Shown in pieces: positions 56,782-64,000 of a stretch of 64,000 nucleotides of DNA (position 1 is the stretch's first letter; each line of letters begins with the position of its first letter). This DNA comes from Pirellulales bacterium (GTDB lineage: Bacteria > Planctomycetota > Planctomycetia > Pirellulales > JAEUIK01), in assembly GCA_019636335.1 (NCBI GenBank), contig JAHBXR010000006.1, positions 124,001-188,000 of the forward strand, written 5' to 3'. The translations under genes were made by a program, and so were the position numbers. The notes below the pieces were generated by a model. The model saw only the letters and a program-made list of their open reading frames with translations. It was not told where the DNA came from and searched no databases.

Positions 56782-58257
56782 TCAGGCGAGCAATCGCTGG
56801 ACCACCTCGCCGCCGACGTCGGTCAGGCGGAAGTCGCGTCCCTGGAAGCGGTAGGTCAGCTTCAAATGGTCGAGCCCCAGCAGATGCAGGATCGTGGCCT
56901 GCAGATCGTGTACGTGGACCGGATCTTCGACGGTGTAGAAACCCAACTCGTCGGTGGCGCCCAGGGTTTGCCCGGCACGCACTCCGCCGCCGGCCAGCCA
57001 CATGCTGTAGCCATCGATGTGGTGATCGCGGCCGATCTTGTCGCGTGGCTCGCCCATCGGCGTGCGCCCGAACTCGCCCCCCCAGACGACCAGCGTGTCT
57101 TCGAGCAGTCCCCGCCGCTGGAGATCCTTCACCAGCGCCACCGACGGTTGATCGACTTCGCGGCAGCGCGCGTCGAGCGGCTCGCCCAGGTGCGTATCGT
57201 TGTTGCCGTGATGATCCCAGTCGGTGTGGTAGAGCTGCACGAACCGCACGCCCCGTTCGACTAGCCGGCGCGCCAACAGGCAGTTGTTGGCGAACGAAAC
57301 CTTGCCGGGCTCGGCGCCGTAGGCGGCCAGGGTCTCGGCCGTCTCGCCCGAGAGGTCGGTCAACTCCGGCGCACTCGACTGCATGCGATACGCCATTTCG
57401 TAGGCGGCGATACGCGTCGCGATTTCAGGATCGCCGACCGTAGCCAGGCGCTCGCTATTGAGCGCGTTGACCGTCTCGTAGAACTGCGACTGGCGCGCGC
57501 CGGCAAAGCCCAGCGGGCTGGTGAGATTCAAGATCGGCTCTGGTCCGGGCAGCAACGGCACGCCTTGATACGTGGTGGGAAGGAAGCCGCTCCCCCACAG
57601 CGGCGCGCCGCCACGCGGTCCTCGGGGACCCGACTGCAGCACGACGAAGCCCGGCAGATTCTGCGATTCGCTGCCGATGCCATACGTCACCCAGGCCCCC
57701 ATGCTCGGCAGTCCGAAGCGCGGCGTGCCCGTGTTGACGAAGAGCTTGGCCGGGCCGTGATTGAAGACGTCGGTCTTCATTCCGCGGACGATCGAGATCT
57801 GATCGACGATGGTCGCCAGATGCGGCAGGAGCTCGCTCAGTTGAGCGCCCGATTGGCCATGCTGGGCGAACGCCCGCCGCGTGCCGAGCAGCTTGGCGTC
57901 GCGGCCGATGAACGCGAAGCGTTTCTTTTCAACATACGACGAGGGGATCTGCTGCCCGTCGAGCTGCTGCAACTTCGGCTTGAAATCGAACAGGTCGAGT
58001 TGACTGGGCCCACCAGCCATAAAGAGAAAGATGACCCGCTTGGCGCGCGGGGCGAAATGGGTCGGCCGCACCGCCAAGGGATGCGTGCGCAGGTCGGCGT
58101 CCATGGCTGCGGCCGAGTGAGCACGCTCACCCTGCAGCAACGATGCCAGGGCCAGCGAGCCCACGCCGACGGCGCACTGCCCGAAGAAGTGACGCCGCGT
58201 GGATTGCAGCAACGCCGCTTGTTCGATGGCTCGTGGCGCAGGGGATGCCATGCTCAT
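56782..58257 (-). CDS. DUF1501 exported protein (copy 2), Tat-type signal
   Basis: 491 residues. A twin-arginine signal, STRRHFFGQCAVGVGSLALA (R21, R22), starts after a short leader. Core motifs match copy 1: [54 protein letters not shown] and FRLTDVGGEVV at the end. The gene begins 6 bp after the stop of the DUF1549/DUF1553 gene, so the two are co-transcribed. The start could be the second Met (residue 3). Catalytic activity unproven. Confidence 0.9.
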   Translation of the reverse strand: MSMASPAPRAIEQAALLQSTRRHFFGQCAVGVGSLALASLLQGERAHSAAAMDADLRTHPLAVRPTHFAPRAKRVIFLFMAGGPSQLDLFDFKPKLQQLDGQQIPSSYVEKKRFAFIGRDAKLLGTRRAFAQHGQSGAQLSELLPHLATIVDQISIVRGMKTDVFNHGPAKLFVNTGTPRFGLPSMGAWVTYGIGSESQNLPGFVVLQSGPRGPRGGAPLWGSGFLPTTYQGVPLLPGPEPILNLTSPLGFAGARQSQFYETVNALNSERLATVGDPEIATRIAAYEMAYRMQSSAPELTDLSGETAETLAAYGAEPGKVSFANNCLLARRLVERGVRFVQLYHTDWDHHGNNDTHLGEPLDARCREVDQPSVALVKDLQRRGLLEDTLVVWGGEFGRTPMGEPRDKIGRDHHIDGYSMWLAGGGVRAGQTLGATDELGFYTVEDPVHVHDLQATILHLLGLDHLKLTYRFQGRDFRLTDVGGEVVQRLLA

Positions 58258-58263
58258 CGCGTC

Positions 58264-61200
58264 TCACTCCCGCGTCACGAATTCGTCGAGATTCAACAAC
58301 ACACGCGCCAGCGCGGTCCAGGTGGCGCGCTCGGCCAGTTGCGGATCGGCCGCTCCGGCCTCGGCGGTGACGCCTAGCGCGCTGGCCGCCGACTCGCGAT
58401 CGGCGGCGAACGAAGCGCGTTGCTCGGCCACAAAACGGCCGAGTGTCGCCTGCTCGTTCATCGAAGGCTCGCGCGCCAGTCCGAGCTTGATCGCGTAGCG
58501 AATTCGGGCCGCATCGTCATGCTCGGGCAGATGCTCGATGACCCGCGTCGCCAGACCGCGGGCAATCTCTTGAAACGCGCGGTCGTTGGCCAGGGTCAAC
58601 GATTGCAGCGGCGTGTTCGAGCGCACGCGCCGCGTACAGGCCGTGTTCGCGTCGGGGACGTCGAACGTGGTGAGAAACGGATAGGGACTCGACCGCCAGA
58701 AATAGGTGTACATGGCGCGACGGAAGCGATCGGGACCCTGGCTTTCTTTCCAATACTTTACCTGCTGCGTGAAGGCATAGATCCCCTCGGGCTGAGGCGG
58801 ATAGACGCCGGGTCCGCCGATCTCGCGCGCCAGCAGCCCACTGGCGGCCAGCGCCGAATCGCGGATCGCCTCGGCATCCAGGCGCAGCCGCGACTGCCGC
58901 GCGAGCAGCTTGTTGTCGGCATCGACGTCGACCAGCTCCGGCCGGAACCGCGACGACTGCCGATAGGCCGCCGACGTGACGATCAGGCGATGAATCGCTT
59001 TCTGGCTCCAACCATTACGGACGAACTCTGACGACAACCAATCGAGCAGCGCGGGATGCGTGGGGGGATCGCCCTGCGTGCCGAAGTCGTTCTCGGTGGC
59101 CACCAGGCCCACGCCGAAATACTGCTGCCAGAGCCGGTTCACCGTGACGCGCGCCGTCAACGGATTGCGGCCATCGACGAGCCAGCGTGCAAAGTCGAGC
59201 CGGGTCCCCCGCTCGCCATTTTTTTCGAGAGGTGGCAGGACCTCCGGCACGTCGGGCGCGACGGGCGAGCCCGGGCGGAGGAAATCGCCGCGAATGTGGA
59301 TCGTCGTCGGGCGAGGCTCGCTCCGCTCGGCCAGCGCCAGCGTCGTCGTGATCGACGATTCGAGCTGCTTTTGTTGACGCTTCAACTCTTCGATCGCGGC
59401 CGCCAAGGGGAGTCGTTCGGGATCGTGCTGCTGATACTCGATCCGTAGCGTCTCGCGTTGCTCGTCGCTACGCTGTTCGGCAGGTATAGCCAACGCGGCG
59501 AGCGCCGCTGGCGACAATCCGAGCAGATCGGTTGCCGTCGACGTGGCCGAAAGCCGGAACCTCCCCAGGGTGTAGCCTGCGTCGCGATGCTGATGCCGGA
59601 GCGTGATCCGCAGCCGGCTCCCCTGTTCTGCCGGCTCGAGCACCTGGCTCAAGACGAAGATGGCCGTTCGATCGACGTTCATCGAGCCGCGTGCCACATT
59701 GATGGCCCAACCGGTCGCCGTGTCACCGTCGGCGGCGGCCGCGATGGGATAATCGACCTGGGAATGATCGGCGCGAGTCGAGGCAATGGCGAACATCGTC
59801 TCGGCCGCGTCCGTGGGAGTGGCGCTGCCCGTGGCAGCCTGGGCCGATTCTGCCACCTCCGCCGTGGCGGGGGGCAAACGAGTGATGGTCACCTCGCTGA
59901 GGACGAAATTGCCGTTCCCCGCGCGGCCTGGTCCCCGGCGCGGCAGACGATCGTCGGTGAGCGCCTCGAGCCGTATCGCCGTGAGGGGCTCGCCCAGCGG
60001 CAATTCCACTTCGACGATGTATTCGTCTTGCCGCGGTCGCTCGCCCGTGGCCAGCAGGGAAAGATCGGCGAGCTTCTCGAGCGTGGCGCCGTGCGCCGAA
60101 TGGTACTCGACCGGCTCGAGCGTCTGCCAGCCGCGCCCGACTCTCCCGGCGAGCTTCTTTTCCCAGTCGGCTTGCCGGCCGGGGGCGTTCTCGTCGACCA
60201 TCTTCAAACGCTGCTGAGCCTGAACGAGATCGGCGGCCAGCGCCGGCAGCTCCTTCGACTGTTGGTCGGTCGGCACTTGCAGGCTCGGCTCGTCCGCGCT
60301 ATTGAAGAGCGCGAACATCTGGTAGTAGTCACGCTGCGAGAGGGGATCGTACTTGTGATCGTGGCAGCGGGCGCAGCCGATCGTCAACCCCAAGAACACC
60401 GCCCCCGTCGTGGCGACGCGATCGGCCACCGCCTCGACGCGGAATTGTTCGGGATCGGTCCCCCCCTCTTCGTTCTTGAGTGTGTTGCGATGAAAGCCCG
60501 TCGCGATGCGCTGCTCCAAGGTCGCCTCGGGCAGCATGTCGCCGGCGAGTTGTTCGATCGCAAACTGATCGAACGGCAGATCACGATTCATCGCCGCGAT
60601 GACCCAGTCGCGATACTTCCAGATCGAACGGGCACTGTCGATCGTATAGCCGTTCGAATCCGCATAGCGTGCCAGATCCAGCCAATGGCGGCCCCAGCGT
60701 TCGCCATAATGGGGCGACGCCAATAGCCGGTCGACGACGCGCTCGTAGGCGTCGGCCCGATTGTCGAGCAGAAAGGCCTCGACCTCCGCGGGCGAAGGGG
60801 GCAGGCCGATCAGATCGAGACTCACGCGGCGAATCAACGTGGCGCGATCGGCCTCGGGGGCCGGCGCCAGCGAGCGGCGCTCCAGTTCCGCCAGGACGAA
60901 CGCATCGATCGGCGTGCGCACCCAGGCTGGCCGGCGCAGCACGGGCAACTCCGGACGCACGACGGGTTGGAAGGACCAATGCTCGCTCGTGCGGCGACTC
61001 TTGCCGGAAGTCGCTGACGGATCGGCCGGAATCTCGGCGCCGGCATCGATCCAGCGAGTGACGAGCGTCACTTCAGCGGCCGAAAGACGCTCCCCTTCTC
61101 CCTCGGGGGGCATCTGTGTCGCGTCGTGCGTGCCTGTAAGGGCGTGGACAAGGATGCTGTCGCCGCCCTGGCCGGGGATAACGGCGGCGCCGCTATAGCC

Positions 61201-61392
61201 TCCTTCGCGGGCGCCATCGGCGGTGTCGAGCCGCAGCCCCGACTCCTGCTTTTCAGCACCGTGACATCGGAAGCAACTGCGGGCCAGAATCGGCTGGATG
61301 TCGCGCGCGTAGTCGGGCGCCTCATCGGCCTGTACGCGCGCGGCGAAGCAGACGAATGCCAGACAAGCAATCGAGGCAAACCGGCGCGCCAT
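58264..61392 (-). CDS. Exported cytochrome c / DUF1549 / DUF1553 protein (copy 2)
   Basis: 1042 residues from the ATG at 61390-61392, which begins a signal peptide (FASIACLAFVCFAARVQA); longer in-frame starts add an unlikely leader. Heme motif CFRCH is at 40-44. DUF1549 (DAFVLAELERRSLAPAPEAD, DLIGLPPSP, HYGERWGRHWLDLARYAD) holds a second CxxCH, CARCHDHKYDP. After a beta-rich middle, DUF1553 follows (LDFARWLVDGRNPLTARVTV, TACTRRVRSNTPLQSL). It is the partner of the DUF1501 copy 2. About 170 residues shorter than copy 1, mainly in the middle. Role unknown. Confidence 0.88.
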   Translation of the reverse strand: MARRFASIACLAFVCFAARVQADEAPDYARDIQPILARSCFRCHGAEKQESGLRLDTADGAREGGYSGAAVIPGQGGDSILVHALTGTHDATQMPPEGEGERLSAAEVTLVTRWIDAGAEIPADPSATSGKSRRTSEHWSFQPVVRPELPVLRRPAWVRTPIDAFVLAELERRSLAPAPEADRATLIRRVSLDLIGLPPSPAEVEAFLLDNRADAYERVVDRLLASPHYGERWGRHWLDLARYADSNGYTIDSARSIWKYRDWVIAAMNRDLPFDQFAIEQLAGDMLPEATLEQRIATGFHRNTLKNEEGGTDPEQFRVEAVADRVATTGAVFLGLTIGCARCHDHKYDPLSQRDYYQMFALFNSADEPSLQVPTDQQSKELPALAADLVQAQQRLKMVDENAPGRQADWEKKLAGRVGRGWQTLEPVEYHSAHGATLEKLADLSLLATGERPRQDEYIVEVELPLGEPLTAIRLEALTDDRLPRRGPGRAGNGNFVLSEVTITRLPPATAEVAESAQAATGSATPTDAAETMFAIASTRADHSQVDYPIAAAADGDTATGWAINVARGSMNVDRTAIFVLSQVLEPAEQGSRLRITLRHQHRDAGYTLGRFRLSATSTATDLLGLSPAALAALAIPAEQRSDEQRETLRIEYQQHDPERLPLAAAIEELKRQQKQLESSITTTLALAERSEPRPTTIHIRGDFLRPGSPVAPDVPEVLPPLEKNGERGTRLDFARWLVDGRNPLTARVTVNRLWQQYFGVGLVATENDFGTQGDPPTHPALLDWLSSEFVRNGWSQKAIHRLIVTSAAYRQSSRFRPELVDVDADNKLLARQSRLRLDAEAIRDSALAASGLLAREIGGPGVYPPQPEGIYAFTQQVKYWKESQGPDRFRRAMYTYFWRSSPYPFLTTFDVPDANTACTRRVRSNTPLQSLTLANDRAFQEIARGLATRVIEHLPEHDDAARIRYAIKLGLAREPSMNEQATLGRFVAEQRASFAADRESAASALGVTAEAGAADPQLAERATWTALARVLLNLDEFVTRE

Positions 61393-61620
61393 AACCGTGG
61401 ACCTGCCGCGAGTCGAAGGTGGGATTGCACAGGGGCGGGACGAGTCAATCGTAACCGCCCAACCGCGCCGGCGGCAAGAAAATGGCGGCCCCTTGCCCGT
61501 CATCGGACGATCACCAGGGATCCCGCCTCACGGGGTTCGGCCGAGACTGTCGATCGCAGGGGTCGTGCGGTAACATGGCGTCCCCCGCACGCGTCTCCCC
61601 TAGTCCGCGACGAGACAAGC

Positions 61621-62736
61621 ATGACCGACCCGACAGCGCATTTCAGCATCAAGCATTGCCGCGCGCGGCAAGCACGTCTCCTGGAGGTCATGGAACGACT
61701 CGAGTGCGATCTGGTCGTCGTGGCCCATCGCGAGCACGTGCAATGGCTGACGGGCCCCCACTACGGTCCCCTGGTGACACCGCTCGCCGCGCTCGACTCG
61801 ACCGGCTTCTGCACGCTGGTGGCGCCGAATGAACCGCCGGCCGGTGCGGCGGTCGATCGCGTGCTGACGTACGAGGCGCAATGGATGTCGACGCTGCGCA
61901 ACGATCAACGCCAGGCCGCGGCCGAGGTGCTCGCCACTGATTTGACGGGGCCCCGCGCGACGCGTTGGATTGGCGTCGAGTATTCCGTGTTTGGCCCGCA
62001 CCTGGCGGGGGGCTTCAGCGCCGAACTGATCGATATCGAACCGGAGATCTACCGCCTGCGACGCTATAAGCATCCCGACGAGTTGGCATGCCTGCGGAAG
62101 GCTATCGGGGCCACCGGAGCCATGTACGCGCGGGCCAGAGAGATTGTGCAGCCGGGCGTCAATGAGCTCGACGTATTCGGCGAGTTGCAGGCGGCCGCCA
62201 CGCGTTTTCTCGGCGAGCCACCGACCGCGGCCGGCAACGATTTTGCCTGTGGCGTGCCGGGAGGCCCACCGCGCGATCGCGCCGCACAGGATGGCGAGCT
62301 CTACATCCTGGATCTCGGTCCGGCGTATCGCGGTTACAACGCCGACAACTGCCGCGCGATCGCCGTGAATCGCCAGCCGACCGACGTGCAGCAGGCGGCC
62401 TGGGAGCAGATTGCGGCCGTGTTTCCCATCGTCGAGCGACGCGTGAAGCCGGGCTTTCGCTGCCGCGAACTCTACGCCGAGGTGAAGGCACATCTCGACC
62501 GCCACCTGCCCGGCAGCTTTACCCATCACCTGGGGCACGGCATCGGGCTCTTCCCGCACGAGGCCCCGCACGTGAATCCCAGTTGGGACGACACGTTCGA
62601 GCTGGGAGAAATCTTTACGATCGAGCCGGGACTCTACTCCGACCGCCTGCGGGGCGGAATTCGACTCGAGCAGGATTACCTCGTCACGGCGGACGGAGTC
62701 GAGCTGCTCAGCGACTTTCCGCTCGGCCTGGTGTGA
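61621..62736 (+). CDS. M24 family metallopeptidase (Xaa-Pro peptidase-like)
   Basis: 371 residues from the ATG at 61621. The N-terminal creatinase-like domain (about 1-150) precedes the pita-bread catalytic domain. All five metal ligands are visible: D231 (ILDLG), D242 (YNADNC), H306 (HHLGHGIG), E335 (TIEPGLY) and E350 (RLEQDYLV). No signal peptide, so cytosolic. It probably removes N-terminal residues before proline, but members of this family also act on other amide bonds. It is divergent from the DUF1549/DUF1553 gene. Confidence 0.9.
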   Translation: MTDPTAHFSIKHCRARQARLLEVMERLECDLVVVAHREHVQWLTGPHYGPLVTPLAALDSTGFCTLVAPNEPPAGAAVDRVLTYEAQWMSTLRNDQRQAAAEVLATDLTGPRATRWIGVEYSVFGPHLAGGFSAELIDIEPEIYRLRRYKHPDELACLRKAIGATGAMYARAREIVQPGVNELDVFGELQAAATRFLGEPPTAAGNDFACGVPGGPPRDRAAQDGELYILDLGPAYRGYNADNCRAIAVNRQPTDVQQAAWEQIAAVFPIVERRVKPGFRCRELYAEVKAHLDRHLPGSFTHHLGHGIGLFPHEAPHVNPSWDDTFELGEIFTIEPGLYSDRLRGGIRLEQDYLVTADGVELLSDFPLGLV

Positions 62737-62775
62737 TCGCCGCAAGCTGTCGCGCAGCGAACGGCATCGTGTCGT

Positions 62776-63435
62776 TTAGTGGAACGCGCGGGCGTCTTCG
62801 GCAAACTCAACGCGCGAATCGTGATCGTAGAAGTGCTGCGCGATGTCGCGCGCGGCGGCTGCCATGAACTCGCGCCGGAACTGCTGCTCGGCCTTTTCGA
62901 AGGTCGGCATGCCGATGTTCGGCGGATAGACGAATTCTGGCGGTATCTTTTCGTAGGCGATATCGCCATCCTGCTTCAGATCGTACACGGCGATCCGCAC
63001 ATCGCAGCGTCCCTGGTAGGTAGTCTGCCCCTGGTAGAGACTGAAGTGTTCGAGTTCGATCGCCACGACTTGATCGGCGTCGACCGCCTCGCCCACCTCG
63101 GTGAATTCGTCCCAGGTGTTTTCATCCATCCATTCTTCGATGTCTTGCTGCGGCACGACCACGATCTTGCGCACATTGGCGCGCAGCAGCGCGCTGACTG
63201 CCTGGCCCAGCTCTTTCGAGACGGCCGTCTTGCCGTACTGGAGCGAGGCCGCCGGTCGGCACACGACCGCGACGCGTTTGCCGACCAGTCCCTTGTACTC
63301 GGCCGAAACGTTGGTCCCCTTGACGATGTAGATCGCCGTGGCGACCGCGGCGCAGCCGCCGGCGGAGAGCGCCAACGAGCAGATCAACAAGAGGGATAAG
63401 AGACTCCGCACGCCCGACTTTTGGCAGCGATCCAT
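62776..63435 (-). CDS. Lipoprotein of unknown function
   Basis: 219 residues from the ATG at 63433-63435. Lipobox LICSLALSAGGC with lipid Cys near 23. The mature part begins AAVATAIYIVKGTNVSAEYK, then KRVAVVCRP, KIVVVPQQDIEEWMDENTW and DVRIAVYDLK, an alpha/beta fold resembling periplasmic lipoproteins of the CsgG/GNA1162-like type. I recall similar planctomycete lipoproteins, but no function is known. The gene converges with the M24 peptidase gene (39 bp apart). Confidence 0.72.
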   Translation of the reverse strand: MDRCQKSGVRSLLSLLLICSLALSAGGCAAVATAIYIVKGTNVSAEYKGLVGKRVAVVCRPAASLQYGKTAVSKELGQAVSALLRANVRKIVVVPQQDIEEWMDENTWDEFTEVGEAVDADQVVAIELEHFSLYQGQTTYQGRCDVRIAVYDLKQDGDIAYEKIPPEFVYPPNIGMPTFEKAEQQFRREFMAAAARDIAQHFYDHDSRVEFAEDARAFH

Positions 63436-63499
63436 CGCCGTTTCTCCCGCGCTAGTGCGCCAGACATCCTTGTCCGGCCTCGGCACGCGGTGCGCGCCG

Positions 63500-63943
63500 T
63501 TATTCGAATATCAATCGTTCGAGCCAATCGAACATCGTGACGCCGGCCGCCACGACCGCCAGGGTCACGAGTACAGTTTCGACGTGTCGCCCCCCGATCA
63601 GTTTTCCGCGCACCGCCGAAGCGATCGTCCATGGCACTCCGGCGGCGGCGATCAGGGCGAGCAAGGCGCCTCCTGCGTTGGCCGCGATGGCCGAAGGCAA
63701 TTCTCCTCGCACCGTGTGCGCCCAGGAGGTCGTCATGCCGCACGAGGGACACGGCTTGCCGAACAGCACCCAAAAGGTGCAGGGAGGCAGACCAAGTCGC
63801 TCGTGCGTGCCGTAACCACGTGCATCGGGAGAAAGCCAGACTGCGACGATGAGCGGAATCGCCAACAGAACGCCGCACACCGCCAGCCCGAAACGAGCTC
63901 GGCCTCGTAGTGCTGCCGGTTTCTCCTCGGTCGTTCGTTCCAC
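63500..63943 (-). CDS. DUF2752 membrane protein
   Basis: 147 residues with three hydrophobic segments (LAVCGVLLAIPLIVAVWL, AIAANAGGALLALIAAAGVP, TVLVTLAVVAAGVTMFDWL). The DUF2752 signature FGKPCPSCGMTTSWAH is near residues 61-76. The Cys pair lies at the membrane border and may bind a metal. It lies 64 bp upstream of the lipoprotein gene on the same strand. Function unknown. Confidence 0.85.
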   Translation of the reverse strand: MERTTEEKPAALRGRARFGLAVCGVLLAIPLIVAVWLSPDARGYGTHERLGLPPCTFWVLFGKPCPSCGMTTSWAHTVRGELPSAIAANAGGALLALIAAAGVPWTIASAVRGKLIGGRHVETVLVTLAVVAAGVTMFDWLERLIFE

Positions 63944-64000
63944 GACGTGCTGGGATAAGGTGCGGGAAAATAACCGATGCCTGAAGGTGTCGCAAGAGCG

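Overview
The window is GC-rich bacterial DNA, most likely from a planctomycete of the order Pirellulales. The evidence is the combination of two DUF1549/DUF1553 + DUF1501 pairs, a PVC-type heme-binding dehydrogenase fusion, several small planctomycete-type proteins, and a 24-bp palindromic repeat whose flanking sequence resembles interspersed repeats I recall from Pirellulales genomes. No rRNA, tRNA, CRISPR array, transposase or phage gene is visible. I count about 50 protein genes; the first is cut by the window edge.

Layout. (1) 1-7926, minus strand: a tightly overlapping MoxR/Bat-type operon (TPR/PQQ beta-propeller protein, MoxR AAA+ ATPase, DUF58 protein, two membrane-anchored von Willebrand A proteins). 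(2) 8193-8853: a 56-residue hydrophobic protein and a DUF983 protein. (3) 8886-29950, minus strand throughout: a 21-kb respiratory locus. In transcription order it encodes a Rieske protein with a long Ala/Pro/Lys-rich arm, a short cytochrome b6-like protein, a second cytochrome b part (subunit-IV-like), a 1493-residue cytochrome c with eight CxxCH motifs and a PDZ domain, a small lipoprotein, two cupredoxin-like proteins, a diheme cytochrome c lipoprotein, cytochrome oxidase subunits II and I, heme A synthase, heme O synthase, oxidase subunits III and IV, an ABC exporter, SCO, DUF420 and a small CxxC membrane protein. This reads as one module that moves electrons from quinol to oxygen and builds the oxidase.

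(4) 29951-30563: a divergent control region with a palindrome matching the TGTGA-N6-TCACA pattern of CRP/FNR-family regulators. (5) 30564-41147, plus strand: an SGNH/beta-propeller/heme fusion, a DUF1549/DUF1553 + DUF1501 pair and a DUF1570-like zinc peptidase. (6) 41220-44462: a 1080-residue exported protein I do not recognise. (7) 44936-53532: mixed genes (TPR lipoprotein, ABC-2 permease, DUF5684, three short conserved proteins, a LolA-like lipoprotein, an ECF sigma factor, a thioesterase, an SMP-30-like protein), with a 7-bp tandem repeat and a 24-bp inverted repeat. (8) 53654-64000: SurE, CsrA, a Nudix hydrolase, an exported Gfo/Idh/MocA oxidoreductase, a second DUF1501 + DUF1549/DUF1553 pair, an M24 peptidase, a lipoprotein and a DUF2752 protein.

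The best candidate for something under-described is the respiratory locus: a split b6-type bc complex in which a PDZ-containing octaheme cytochrome stands where cytochrome c1 or f would be, encoded next to an aa3-type oxidase. All functional statements come from reading motifs by eye; no alignment or database search was run.
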